DNA from: Costus lasius
Lineage: Eukaryota > Streptophyta > Magnoliopsida > Zingiberales > Costaceae
Assembly (NCBI GenBank): GCA_027563935.2
Contig: CM050449.1
Location: 53,151,949-53,215,948 of the forward strand
Direction of reading: 5' to 3'
Length of the DNA stretch: 64,000 nt
Below, piece by piece: positions 34,158-45,182 of this stretch (position 1 is the stretch's first letter; each line of letters starts with the position of its first letter). A program made the position numbers and the translations under genes. A model generated the notes under the pieces. It searched no databases and was not told the origin of the DNA. It was given only the letters and a program-made list of their open reading frames with translations.

Positions 34158-34443
34158 AGTGCAAGTATTGCCTGGTGGCAGGTACCTTTATGGATTTTAT
34201 GGATTTGATACGGATTTGATATAACTGTTGCCTTGCATATGTCTAGTGCAAGGAATGCGTGGTGGCAGGTACCTTTATGAAATTGTGTTTTGTGGAGATT
34301 TATATGTATGGATTTTTGAAATTTTCAGATCGGGTTTCCTGAACGGGGTTTTACCTAGCATATGTATCGATCTTGTATGATAACATCCTGTTTCTTTCAT
34401 GATTTGTGTTGCTTGTTTGGGGTTAAGATAACGGGATGTTACA
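34158..34443 (+). repeat. Gypsy G1 5' LTR, terminal piece
   Basis: It starts with the duplicated AGTGC and continues to ...GGGATGTTACA. It matches the end of the 3' LTR (41819-42105). A tandem duplication of about 85-95 bp (CTAGTGCAAG...GGTGGCAGGTACC) is present here and in the 3' LTR, but only one copy exists in G2 LTRs. Confidence 0.93.
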
Positions 34444-34446
34444 GAA

Positions 34447-34458
34447 TGGTATCAGAGC
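34447..34458 (+). other. Gypsy G1 primer-binding site (iMet tRNA type)
   Basis: TGGTATCAGAGC lies three bases after the LTR end at 34443. Confidence 0.92.
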
Positions 34459-34568
34459 AGTTGGCTAGCTAAAACTTAGTTCGGGGGGAAAACATGTTTG
34501 TGTATTGCTAGACACCTGATAGGTTTATGTTTGTTTTCCTGACTATGGTGTGTGTGTAGGAATTTAAG

Positions 34569-37500
34569 ATGGTGCGAACCAGAGGAAATGCTAGTGGCGA
34601 GGATGAGCAGCCTTCGAACCTCACGAGAACTATTGAGGCTCTGACTGGCATGGTACAGCAACAAGGTGCCATGATTGAGAGGCAAGCTCAGATGCTGCAG
34701 CAACAACAGACTCAACATCAAGAGGCACAACAGCAGCTTTTGCAGCAGTTGACTCAAGAGAGACCCCAGACTACTACTCGAGCGGTGGGGGATGACTCAC
34801 AGGAGGGCGCTCACAGGCGCTATGCCTCACTTGTGAGTGAATTCCAGAAACTGGGTCCCAGCTCTTTTTATGGGGGCTCAGAATCCAGTACTGCCGAGAA
34901 CTGGCAGTTGGTCTTGGAAAAGATTTTCCAAGTTATGCGGTGCTCGGACGAAGACAAGCTGTGTCTGGCCACCTATATGATGCGTGCTAACGCAGATGAG
35001 TGGTGGAAGGGCGTGGTGAGACTTGCCGAAGAAAGACATGAGACTGTAGATTGGCCTTACTTCTTGTCTCGATTTAACGAGAAGTACTTCCCAGATAGTT
35101 TGGTGGAGGACCGAGAGGTGGCATTTATTCACCTGGAGCAGTGTGATATGACAGTGGACCAGTATGAGTTGCAGTTCACTAAGTTGGGAAAGTATGCTCC
35201 TCACCTGATAAACACTGAAAAGAGGAGAGCTACCAAGTTTCTCAGAGGTCTCAGATGGGACATTAGAGAGCAGGTTGGTGCTCAGCACTTGGAGACCTAT
35301 GTTGAGACTGTTGGGCGAGCACGCACCATTGAGAGATACATAGCTGAGAGGAGTTCTCATGTTGCCGTGACAGTGGTTCCCGCAGCTGAGGCGGCGGTTC
35401 CTCAGTATGGTAGTGGCGGAAAGGGTAAGAAGTACCCTAAACATAAGGATTACAAAAAGAGCAGGTATAAGCCTTACTCTTACAAGGCACCGCAGCAGTC
35501 CAGGGATGTACCGCAGCAGTTCAGGGATGTCAGAGATGCAAGAAACAGTATCACAGAGGACCGGACTTGTAATTATTGTGGGCTCAAGGGACATCTAGTG
35601 AAAGACTGTCATAAGAGGAATGGTGTATGCTTCAGGTGTAAGAAACCAGGGCACATGGTCAAGGACTGCAAAGAGCCTGAGATACAGAATAGAGGCGCAG
35701 AGAAGCCTACAGTCCAGACACGAGTTTATGTTGTGGCTGAGAAGGATACACGAGCTTCCCGATCCGTCGTGGAAGGTACCTTATTTGTATTTGATCAGTT
35801 AGCTCGTATCTTATTTGATCCTGGTGCAAATCTGTCTTTTGTGTCTGTTAGATTTGCTGCATGTTTACCTGTTGTACCTAAGATGCTAGATTATGTTGTG
35901 TCTGTCAGTACTCCCTTAGGAAAATCATTGTCTACAGATACTGTTTGTGCTAATTGTGTAGTGCATGTAGAGGGTTATGAGTTTCTGGTAGATCTAATCC
36001 TCTTAGACATGCAAGATTATGATGTCATCTTAGGAATGGATTGGTTGTCTTCACATCATGCCACTGTGGATTGCTTTGAGAAAGTAATCACTTTAAATCT
36101 GCTAGATGGGAATCGGATTTTTGTGAGAGGTCTAGTGTCAGACCAAGGACCACATGTAATATCTTTCCTGCAGGCCAGGAAGTTACTTGCTAGTGGATGC
36201 AAGGGTTATCTTGCGCATGTTAAGGTGCAGGATGATTCTACTTCTGATTTGACTCAAATGGCGGTGGTGAAAGAATTTCCTGATGTGTTCTCTGAAGAAT
36301 TTTCAGGCTTGCCACCGATTAGAGAAGTGGAGTTTGGCATTGAGTTGGCGCCAGGTACGGCACCTATCTCCAGAGCTCCTTATCGCATGGCTACCTCAGA
36401 GCTGGCTGAGCTTAAGAAACAACTGGAGGAATTGCTAGAGAAAGGGTATATCCGGCCTAGTGCTTCTCCCTGGGGAGCGCCAGTGCTGTTTGTAAAGAAG
36501 AAAGATGGAACCCTGAGGATGTGTATAGACTACAGGCAATTGAACCAAGTGACTATCAAGAATAAGTATCCTCTTCCCAGAATTGATGATCTATTTGATC
36601 AATTACAGGGAGCGACAGTGTTCTCTAAGATTGATCTGAGATCAGGGTATTACCAGCTGAGGGTCAAGGATGAGGATATATTTAAGACTGCTTTCAGGAC
36701 CAGGTATGGGCATTTCGAATTTTTAGTTATGCCTTTTGGACTGACGAATGCACCTGCTATCTTCATGGATTTGATGAACAGGGTATTCCATGATTTGCTT
36801 GACTCTTGTGTGGTAGTCTTTATAGACGATATTTTGGTATACTCACGGACTACTTCAGATCATGTCAGTGACTTGCGCAGAGTGCTGGAGATTCTGAGGA
36901 AGAACCGATTATATGCCAAGGCTAGTAAGTGTGAGTTTTGGCTAGAAAAGATCAGTTTCCTTGGGCATGTGATTTCTGGTCAAGGGGTGTCTGTAGATCC
37001 AGTTAAAGTGCAAGCCATTCTCAATTGGGGAAGACCGACTAGTGCTACTGAGATCAGGAGTTTCCTGGGTTTAGCAGGTTACTACCGGAGATTTGTTGAG
37101 GGATTCTCCAAGTTGGCGGGTCCTTTAACTAAATTGACCAGAAAGGAGGCCAAGTTTATTTGGGATGATAAGTGTGAAGAGAGCTTTCAAGAGCTGAAAA
37201 GGAGGTTGACTAGTACACCGATCCTCATTATTCCTAGTGATGGGGAAAGGTTTACTGTTTATACGGATGCTTCAGGCAAAGGGTTGGGTTGTGTCTTGAT
37301 GCAGAAGGGTTCTGTAGTAGCCTATGCTTCGAGACAACTGAAGGAGTATGAATTGAACTACCCTACTCATGATTTAGAGTTGGCGGCCGTAGTCTTTGCT
37401 TTGAAGATATGGCGCCACTATTTACTGGGTCAGGAGTTCGATCTGTTCACTGATCACCAGAGTCTCAAGTATATCTTCACTCAGAAGGAGTTGAACATGA

Positions 37501-39173
37501 GACAGAGAAGATGGATGGAGTTGATCAAAGACTATGACTTCTCTATTCAGTATCAGGCTGGAAAGGCCAATGTAGTGGCGGATGCACTGAGCAGACGTCC
37601 AGTTACTTCAGTAGCAGCTTTACGAGTCAGTGAGTGGCGGTTACTGCAGGAATTCAGCGATCTCAGGATCAGTGTTTCTCCTAGAGTTCAGTCGGGTTAT
37701 GTGGCTTTTCTCAGAGTACAGTCTGCTTTGTTGCAGAAGATCAGAGATCAGCAGTCTGTGGATCCGAGATTAGTTCAGATCAGGGATAGTTTGGTTGATG
37801 GAGCAGTTCAGGATTTTAGCTTGTCTGATGATGGTATTCTTCGGTTTCGTGGAAGGGTATGTGTCCCTGAGGAACCGAGCTTGAGGAAAGAAATATTGGA
37901 GGACAGCCATAACTCCAAATATTCTCTACATCCTGGTGTGACTAAGATGTATCAGGACCTTAAGAAAAATTTTTGGTGGCCGGGTATGAAGAAAGAAGTA
38001 TCTGATTTTGTCTCTAGGTGTTTAACCTGTCAGACTGTAAAGGCTGAACATCAGAAGCCTGGTGGTTTGTTGCAGCCTCTTCCTATTCCTGAGTGGAAGT
38101 GGGAATGCATCAGTATGGATTTTGTGTGTGGTTTGCCCAGAACCAGATTGGGTCATGATGCTATTTGGGTGATTGTTGATAGACTCACTAAATCAGCCCA
38201 TTTTCTTCCGATTAAGATGACTTATCCTTTAGAGAGGCTGGCTAGATTATACATTGATGAGATAGTCAGACTGCATGGAGTGCCTGTTGATATTGTGTCT
38301 GATAGGGACTCTCGGTTTTTGTCCAGATTTTGGAAGAGTTTACAGGAGGGTTTGGGTACTAAGTTGAGTTTTAGTACAGCATACCATCCTCAGTCTGATG
38401 GCCAGACGGAGCGTACTATACAGACTCTAGAAGATTTGTTGAGAGCCTATGTGGTTGATTGGAGTTCTGAGTGGAACCGGGATCTATCTTTGATAGAGTT
38501 CACTTATAATAATAGTTTCCACTCAAGTATTCAGATGGCTCCTTTTGAAGCTTTGTATGGGAGAAGGTGTAGGACTCCCTTGTGTTGGGAGGAAACTGGT
38601 GACAGAATGATTTTGAGATCTGATGCAGTACAGGAGACTACTGATAAGGTCAGAGAGATACAGAATAAACTGAAGATTGCTCGGGACAGACAGAAGAGTT
38701 ATGCTGATGACCGTCGTCGTTCCTTGGAGTTTATGGTAGGGGATCATGTTTTCTTAAAGGTATCACCTACTAAGGGTGTAATGAGGTTTGGCAGAAAGGG
38801 CAAGTTGAGCCCTAGATTTGTAGGCCCTTTTGACATTATTGAGAGAATTGGTCCAGTGGCTTACAGGTTAGCTTTACCTCCTGCTATGGAACATGTGCAT
38901 AATGTGTTCCATGTTTCTGCTTTGAGGAAATATCATCCTGATCCATCTCATGTGTTAGAGCTAGAACCTCTTCAGATTCAGAGTGATTTGACCTTTGAAG
39001 AAAGACCTCTCCGGATTGTGGATAGAAAGGATAAGGTTCTGAGGAACAAGACTATACCTTTGGTAAAGGTTATCTGGGGAAATCAGTCGGTTGAGGAGGC
39101 GACTTGGGAGACTGAAGCTGATATGAGGAAATTTTATGCTTATCTCTTTGATGATATGGATGCTGAGCTTTAG
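34569..39173 (+). CDS. Gypsy G1 gag-pol polyprotein with chromodomain-like C-terminus, intact (1534 aa)
   Basis: This is a single-ORF Ty3/gypsy polyprotein. A glutamine-rich N-terminal coiled stretch is at about residues 30-75. The Gag core holds ADEWWKG and FNEKYFP. CCHC knuckles lie at 334-347 and 354-367. Protease has FDPGA with D417. Reverse transcriptase has FIDD at 751-754. RNase H has D900. Integrase has an HHCC region, then D1184, D1245 and E1281 (D-D35-E). The final segment at about 1478-1527 (VKVIWGNQ...EEATWE) resembles the chromodomain of Del/Tekay chromoviruses, thought to target integration to heterochromatin. The order RT-RH-IN marks gypsy. The ATG at 34569 follows an in-frame stop in the predicted spliced leader, which supports this start. 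No break is seen. Confidence 0.96.
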   Translation: MVRTRGNASGEDEQPSNLTRTIEALTGMVQQQGAMIERQAQMLQQQQTQHQEAQQQLLQQLTQERPQTTTRAVGDDSQEGAHRRYASLVSEFQKLGPSSFYGGSESSTAENWQLVLEKIFQVMRCSDEDKLCLATYMMRANADEWWKGVVRLAEERHETVDWPYFLSRFNEKYFPDSLVEDREVAFIHLEQCDMTVDQYELQFTKLGKYAPHLINTEKRRATKFLRGLRWDIREQVGAQHLETYVETVGRARTIERYIAERSSHVAVTVVPAAEAAVPQYGSGGKGKKYPKHKDYKKSRYKPYSYKAPQQSRDVPQQFRDVRDARNSITEDRTCNYCGLKGHLVKDCHKRNGVCFRCKKPGHMVKDCKEPEIQNRGAEKPTVQTRVYVVAEKDTRASRSVVEGTLFVFDQLARILFDPGANLSFVSVRFAACLPVVPKMLDYVVSVSTPLGKSLSTDTVCANCVVHVEGYEFLVDLILLDMQDYDVILGMDWLSSHHATVDCFEKVITLNLLDGNRIFVRGLVSDQGPHVISFLQARKLLASGCKGYLAHVKVQDDSTSDLTQMAVVKEFPDVFSEEFSGLPPIREVEFGIELAPGTAPISRAPYRMATSELAELKKQLEELLEKGYIRPSASPWGAPVLFVKKKDGTLRMCIDYRQLNQVTIKNKYPLPRIDDLFDQLQGATVFSKIDLRSGYYQLRVKDEDIFKTAFRTRYGHFEFLVMPFGLTNAPAIFMDLMNRVFHDLLDSCVVVFIDDILVYSRTTSDHVSDLRRVLEILRKNRLYAKASKCEFWLEKISFLGHVISGQGVSVDPVKVQAILNWGRPTSATEIRSFLGLAGYYRRFVEGFSKLAGPLTKLTRKEAKFIWDDKCEESFQELKRRLTSTPILIIPSDGERFTVYTDASGKGLGCVLMQKGSVVAYASRQLKEYELNYPTHDLELAAVVFALKIWRHYLLGQEFDLFTDHQSLKYIFTQKELNMRQRRWMELIKDYDFSIQYQAGKANVVADALSRRPVTSVAALRVSEWRLLQEFSDLRISVSPRVQSGYVAFLRVQSALLQKIRDQQSVDPRLVQIRDSLVDGAVQDFSLSDDGILRFRGRVCVPEEPSLRKEILEDSHNSKYSLHPGVTKMYQDLKKNFWWPGMKKEVSDFVSRCLTCQTVKAEHQKPGGLLQPLPIPEWKWECISMDFVCGLPRTRLGHDAIWVIVDRLTKSAHFLPIKMTYPLERLARLYIDEIVRLHGVPVDIVSDRDSRFLSRFWKSLQEGLGTKLSFSTAYHPQSDGQTERTIQTLEDLLRAYVVDWSSEWNRDLSLIEFTYNNSFHSSIQMAPFEALYGRRCRTPLCWEETGDRMILRSDAVQETTDKVREIQNKLKIARDRQKSYADDRRRSLEFMVGDHVFLKVSPTKGVMRFGRKGKLSPRFVGPFDIIERIGPVAYRLALPPAMEHVHNVFHVSALRKYHPDPSHVLELEPLQIQSDLTFEERPLRIVDRKDKVLRNKTIPLVKVIWGNQSVEEATWETEADMRKFYAYLFDDMDAEL

Positions 39174-39190
39174 AGGACTAAAGCTTTATA

Positions 39191-39202
39191 AGGAGGGAGG
39201 GA
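39191..39202 (+). other. Gypsy G1 polypurine tract
   Basis: AGGAGGGAGGGA directly precedes the 3' LTR at 39203. Confidence 0.88.
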
Positions 39203-42105
39203 TGTAAGATCCAAGGATCTTAAGTCCTGGTAAGCATTATTTTTTTGATTTAAATAAAATTATTGACTGTGTTAGTATTCCTGTGTATTGATTGTTAATT
39301 TATGATAAATTAATTAGAGATTTTGGTTGATGAATTATAGTTAATTAAATTAGAGATTTTTGGATGTTAATGTTAATTAATTAACTAGCTTATTGGATGC
39401 TAATTTTCAGTTAATAAATTAGAGTTTATTGCTTGTTAATTTAAGTTATTTAATTGTTAATTAATTGGAGTTATTGGACGTTAATCCTTATTGGATGTCA
39501 ATTAAATCCTTATTGGATTTTCATTAAGAGAATGGTTAGTTAATGGTTAAATTAATTAGTAATTATGGGTTATTGGGTTTGCGCTAATTGGGTTTAAAAT
39601 TCAAATTATTGGTTAAATGGATTAAACCCGATTTGAATTAATGGGTTAATGGGTTAAGAATTAAAAATCGAAAATTCAAATTGGTATTTCGGTTAGGGTA
39701 GAGTTTTTGGGCGAGATTTTTGGCTTGAAAGAAATTTTGAGCGACGGCTAGGAGGAAGAAGGCGATTTTGGTGTTCTTGGAATTTTGAGGTGATTTTTCT
39801 TCATCTTCTTCCCTTGGCAAATTTCCTTGAAGTGAAGAAACTTTCTTGGCGAGTTCTTGGAGATCCCTTGGGCGGCATCAAGGCTTTAGGCGAGTTTGTG
39901 GGGAGATTTTAACCCAAGTGTTCACGGTTAAGAGGTGAGTGGTGTGTCTTTTCGATTTCTAGCAATTTGGTTGTATTAATTGATGCGTTAGATTGATTGG
40001 AAAGTTTTACCATGCTAAAAACCGAATTTAAGCTATTTATTTATGAAAACCGAAACTTGATGTTAATATTGATATTTGTAGTTAACATGTTTACATGTGA
40101 ATTGAATCTTGATATTTCTCCATGAAAACATAGTTTATGGTATTTTCATGAAAACCGAATTTAGGGTATGTCTCCATGAAAACCGAAATTAGGGTATTCT
40201 TATATGGAGTTTAGGAAGCATTAAATCATTGATCTTGAGTATGAAATTCATGTTAACTAAGGTTTAAAATTTAGTAGATAATATGTTATGTTAACCGTGG
40301 GTTACATGTGTGAATTGTAAAGCAAATTGATGAATACATGCTTTAAGTTTATGTTTAAATTTTATATTGATTTTATGGATACTTGATAAATGCTTATAAT
40401 ATTATAAAACTCATGTTTATTTATCTAAGACCATGTATTCATGTTTGAGAACATTGGGTGATAACATAGCAAGGTTACACTGAACTGACCAGCCTGAAAC
40501 TTAAGGACTACACTATGTTATGTGATTTTTAAATAATATGTGATTTGTGATTTTTGGAATGTTAAGTGATCTTTGAATATGTGAATATTATGTGGTTATG
40601 TGAATTTCAAAAATTATGTTGATATGGGATTTTCGAATATTATCTGTTGTGATCATGTGTTGGTTAGGACTAAGGCTAAGTGTAGCTGTGTACTCAAGGG
40701 GATGGTCAATATGTGATATGTTAAGGGTTTGAATTTTCAGCCCTGTATTGTGATATGTGAAGGGGGTTGATGTTCAGCCTACCTGCTATGATTATTGTGA
40801 TGGGGGTTGATGTTCAGCCTGCCCGATATGATTATTGTGATGACTATCCTAGAGTCTAGTTGACACTTAGGAGTCCACCTTTGTGATATATGATATAAGA
40901 TGTGTCTGTTGTCCAGTAGGAACCTTTTGGGAGAACGAGTTTTGACGCAAAGTGCCATGTCTTGGTCGGACAGGGGCCACCTCTTGATGTCATCACTCTC
41001 TTTTTGTGATATGGGGTGTCGTAGAGCAAAGTGCCACGTCGTGACCCGGCGGGGGCCACCTCTTGAATCTACACACGATCCATCGATGTGTTATGGGGTG
41101 TTTTAGAGCAAAGTGCCACGTCGTGACCTGGCGGGGGCCACCTCTTGATTCTACTCACTGTCCATGTTAATATGTTGAATGAAATTTTGCAGTCTCCCAG
41201 TGCTTAGGCCAAAGCCGGGTTAGACCATAATGGTCACTACTGAATATGCTGGACAACTAGGTTAATTAAGTGTTGGTGTGTTTAGTTGGTTTAGAGTATA
41301 ACTCTAGAACCTGAGTTTGTTATATGTAGGTGTGGACATCTGACTGTTTATATGACTTCTGTTTTCTTTATGTTGTTATATGTTGACATAATGTTCCTGT
41401 TAAAGATTTTTAAATTAATCTGTCTATATTTTTGAGTGTATGTTATGGATGGTCGATTTAGACTATCCACTCACTGGGCTGTGTAGCTCACCCCTCATTA
41501 TTTTCAGGTGTAGAGCAGGGGCGCAGTTAGCATTATATGGATATCGTGATTTATGCTTAATGAACTTATGATGCCGGTTGTGGCCTTAATATCTGAATTA
41601 TGTGAACATGTGCTGCCGACTATGGCTAAACTATATGAATTTGTGTTGCCGGATTGTGGCAGTTAAATGAGTTTGATTTTTGTGTCACCGCGGGCTTCAG
41701 CCTGGTTTCGGTGTTTGGTATGAGTTTATAAAAATCGATTTTGTGATTTTGTTTTGAAATTCGGTTTGTGGTGTATTCTTTGTAATCGGTTTTGATATAC
41801 CTGTAACTTGCATATGTCTAGTGCAAGTATTGCCTGGTGGCAGGTACCTTTATGGATTTTATGGATTTGATACGGATTTGATATAACTGTTGCCTTGCAT
41901 ATGTCTAGTGCAAGGAATGCGTGGTGGCAGGTACCTTTATGAAATTGTGTTTTGTGGAGATTTATATGTATGGATTTTCGAAATTTTCAGATCGGGTTTC
42001 CTGAACGGGGTTTTACCTAGCATATGTATCGATCTTGTATGATAACATCCTGTTTCTTTCATGATTTGTGTTGCTTGTTTGGGGTTAAGATAACGGGATG
42101 TTACA
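39203..42105 (+). repeat. Gypsy G1 3' LTR (2903 bp), uninterrupted
   Basis: It runs from TGTAAGATCC to ...GGGATGTTACA and is followed by ACTGA. It is the only unbroken copy of the G1 LTR, one base longer than the reconstructed 5' LTR (one extra T near 39241). There is no gene inside. Confidence 0.95.
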
Positions 42106-42110
42106 ACTGA

Positions 42111-42770
42111 TATCCGATTGGATAAAGTGTGTCACCACTTTATTTTTACCCAATCTCATGGTCATGACTAAATCAGGCTTTCACTTGGGTATGGCCATAC
42201 ACTTTCAGTCATGCAACCATGGGGGTGCCCCGTGGATATCAAGCTTCCCATAGGAAGGGGCAAATCCTATGTCTGTCCATTGATCTTCGCATATGGGTCG
42301 TCACATACCCAATGACAACCGTTATGACCTCCCAGCTTGCGGCGAGGCGTTAGGTTGTATCAAAGCATGTTCCTAACCATACAAAAGAGTCAATGACCTC
42401 AAGTCAAGGGATCAATGCATCTCCTGTCACTTGTGAGGTTAACTCATGACACCAAGTCAGAGCCTCACAGCGGGTCGGTCCAGTATATCCACCACTGATA
42501 TACCCATATGCCTGCGTTAGCACCCCGTGCGTAACCAGCCCATATACCAGTCTCACATGTACCAGAGCTGTCCCTTATCCACTAAGGTACATCGACTGGG
42601 GACTAGAGTTCGAGCACAGATACAATCTGTCTCCAGAGACATTATCATGTTAGTACATATGCGTAGATGTAAACAAACATAGATAACGACAATGCCAGAA
42701 TGATATAAATATTAGAGTCAAGTAGTACATAAGTGGACCAAAACTAGGTCCTAGGGCATATACACCAACA
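42111..42770 (-). repeat. Copia Z1 5' LTR, U3-side piece (3 of 3)
   Basis: This is the continuation of the Z1 LTR to its start, which reads TGTTGGTGTATATGCCC on the minus strand at 42770. Blocks such as 'ccagtctcacatgtacca' and 'gctgtcccttatc' are shared with the D LTR fragment next door, so the two are related families. Confidence 0.7.
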
Positions 42771-43324
42771 TGGATATCATGCTTCCAATAAGGAAGGGGC
42801 AAATCCTACTATTGGTCATCCATGTCTCTACATGACTTATGACATGCCTAATGTCAGTCGTTTTGGTCTCCCAATTATGGAGAGACGTAAGACTGTATCA
42901 AAGCATACCCATCATCAAATCTAGACATGAATACCTCAAGTCTAAGGATCAATGCAAACCTCTTGCATGCGAGATTGACTTGTTGACTAGACAAGTCAAT
43001 CCTCACGGTGGATCACTCCAATGCATCCAATGCACCTGTATGTCTGCGTTACTGTGCCCCACACCTAACCAGCCCATACACCAGTCTCACATGTACCAAA
43101 GCTGTCCCTTATCTACTAAGGTACCTTGACTAGGGATAGCTTATGAGAATGGATCCAATCCAAACTCCTGGGACATTATTTATGCAACTAAATACATCAA
43201 CGCAGGTAGAGAAGTCTGCATAATAACGACCATGCCTTTATAGAGAATAATAATTATATCAAAGTACATTCAAACAATGCCTGACCATGTCCAAACATTG
43301 GTCTGCAGGGCATATACACCAACA
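42771..43324 (-). repeat. Copia D 3' LTR fragment (first 554 bp of the LTR)
   Basis: On the minus strand it starts TGTTGGTGTATATGCCC at 43324, directly after the polypurine tract of D. It breaks off at 42771, exactly where the Z1 LTR starts. The missing part should lie left of the window if Z1 inserted here. Confidence 0.75.
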
Positions 43325-43505
43325 ATCTCCCACTTGCACTAAGACCAAGGATAACTGATGTTTAATCAGTCCCTATGTCTCTAGTATGACTTATTTAGCT
43401 TCCGCTGCGCCAGAGGCTACGTCAGTGGGTTTTTCTAGATTGCTATCTATGTTTATTTTAACTAATTTGAATCATCATCTTTATCCATGATCTCTAAGAT
43501 CAGAT
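43325..43505 (-). pseudogene. Copia D polypurine tract and RNase H end, decayed
   Basis: The + strand reads ATCTCCCACTTGCAC next to the LTR (polypurine tract on minus). It is followed by sequence matching the C-terminal RNase H codons of B, including 'gctgcgccagaggct'. It is full of substitutions and cut at 43505 by copia C (target duplication CAGAT). Confidence 0.75.
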
Positions 43506-45182
43506 TGTTGGGGTATGCCCTTAAGGCTAATGTTTGAGGCCTTGGGATTGTATCAGTATCATGTATAAACTCTTATGTTTATAAAGGAAATGGTTGTTAT
43601 TCAGGTTGATATATTATCTGCTGCAATACATATACTTCTGAATAATGTCTCAATGCTGTTCAGCTAGGCTGACATGCACTTTTGTCCTTAGTCGAGATAT
43701 CTTGGTGAACATGAGACAGCCTTGATATGATTGAGACTAATATGTATTCTAATCTTATAGGATGCTTCGAGCATGGAATAAGATGTAGACTCATGGGTAC
43801 ATTGGATGTACTGGACAGACCCTACTAGGATATTCAATTGCTTGTCACAATGTGAATAATCCTTGATTGCAACAAGTGGCACATTTCCTCTGACTTGAGA
43901 TCACTTGTGTTTCTAAATGATGATTGTCATTGTTTTGAGGTAGTTCAATATCATTTGAAACATAATGGTTATAGACTATCTTGGATGGTGAGCTTGAGTC
44001 ATGTTAGGGCACTAGTGATAGATAAAGGATCGCCGTCTCCTTCATTGGAGTGTGATGTTCTAAAGGGCCCCCTTGGATGAGATGATTGAGAAAGTGTATG
44101 GCCATACCCAGGTGACTATGTTCATCTGATCTAATCATGCTCATCATATTAGAGTTACAAGCTTGACAGGCTTGTCCAATAAGAACATCCAGTGGCAAAG
44201 GAAACATGTATGCCTAGTGAGTTGATTCACACTTGTGCTGTGGTTTGGGTGTAGTCTTGGAAGACTCTTTCCTTTATATCGGGAGACAGTGATGTGTTGC
44301 TAGATACCCCTCGCTGATCGTGATGACGTAAGTTATCGTTACCGACATTTAAAGGAAACCCTTAGGGTCGCACAATTTGATGATATGGCTTACTTAAGTC
44401 AGATCGTGTGGACTGAATTGTTTAGGTTCAGTTTAAAGGGATTTAATTTCTGATTGTGAGTGAGATCTGGTCTGATCATGTTTAATTGATTAGGGCTTAA
44501 GATCGGTAAGCTTCGATTGAGAGAATGGATGCTAGATCGGTGAGATCAGGAGCATCGAGAGATCAACGGTCAGATCTTAAGCCTCAGGGGTTTATTGTAA
44601 TCTGGACTAATGGCTTGGGTTGTTTGGTTTCTTGAACCAAACCGAATTGAACCAGCTCATTGGATGAGCGCATGGTTCAAATGAAGAGGCATTTTGCGAT
44701 TGGGGTAAGTTGTGGTCGCATGAACGTTGAGACTTTTCTATTTTTAGAAAGCATGTCTCTAAACGTGACCATGACTCTCACGTTCTCAATGCTCACGCTC
44801 TCTTGACGCCTCTTTGGGCTTTTCGACACTGGCATCTCTTGCGTGTGAAGGTGTGGACGAAAAGAGGAGCTCTCGCCAAGCATAGGATTTCTCATCTCTT
44901 CCCTTCCATTCGATCAGGATACTTGGACGATCCTTGCTAGCACAAGGGGCGACAAGGAGGAGCCAAGACTCATCTTGTGTGCGTCATCTCTAGAGAAGAT
45001 CCATTTCTATCTTTGCTTCCAAGACGCCATCTAGAAATGGCATCAGTATGATTTCTTCTCTTGTATGTAATCATTTTAACATTGATCATAAAGCATGCAA
45101 TAGATCTAGAAACCCTCTTCCGCTGTTTAAATCCCTTACATGTGCCTATTAGGGTTTCATCCCCTTGACTAGGGGACCTTCA
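43506..45182 (+). repeat. Copia C 5' LTR (1677 bp)
   Basis: It runs from TGTTGGGGTATGCCC to ...GGGGACCTTCA. It has CTTTATATCGGG near 44273, a hairpin GATGAC-GTAA-GTTATC near 44321, and ATG-GCA-TCA|GTATG at 45047-45060. Confidence 0.95.

Larger units (their letters stand above)
21874..34559 (+). other. Predicted leader intron of gypsy G1, containing all of G2
   Basis: The donor AG|GTGAGT in the LTR pairs with the acceptor GTGTGTGTAG, which ends at 34559, nine nt before the gag ATG. CTGAC at 34539-34543 is a candidate branch site. Without G2 and its duplication the intron would be 2287 nt; in G2 the counterpart is 2284 nt. The intron holds the primer site and the complete G2 insertion. Confidence 0.5.
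21143..42105 (+). mobile_element. Gypsy element G1 (Del/Tekay-like chromovirus), split by nested G2
   Basis: The element is flanked by ACTGA (21138-21142 and 42106-42110). Its 5' LTR is 21143-23763 plus 34158-34443, with a primer site at 34447, gag-pol at 34569-39173, a polypurine tract at 39191-39202 and a 3' LTR at 39203-42105. Without G2 it is about 10.6 kb. The LTRs differ by roughly 16 substitutions by eye over 2.9 kb. The ORF is intact, but the 5' LTR is split 281 bp before its end by G2. Confidence 0.95.

Noticed and set aside
34878..35594. 238-codon antisense ORF within G1 gag (also 30168-30803 over G2)
   Set aside because: It is a shadow of the conserved gag codons on the other strand. 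It appears in both copies because the coding strand is conserved.
44677..44895. 72-codon ORF found twice (also 52094-52312)
   Set aside because: It is antisense within the two LTRs of copia C and is explained by LTR duplication.
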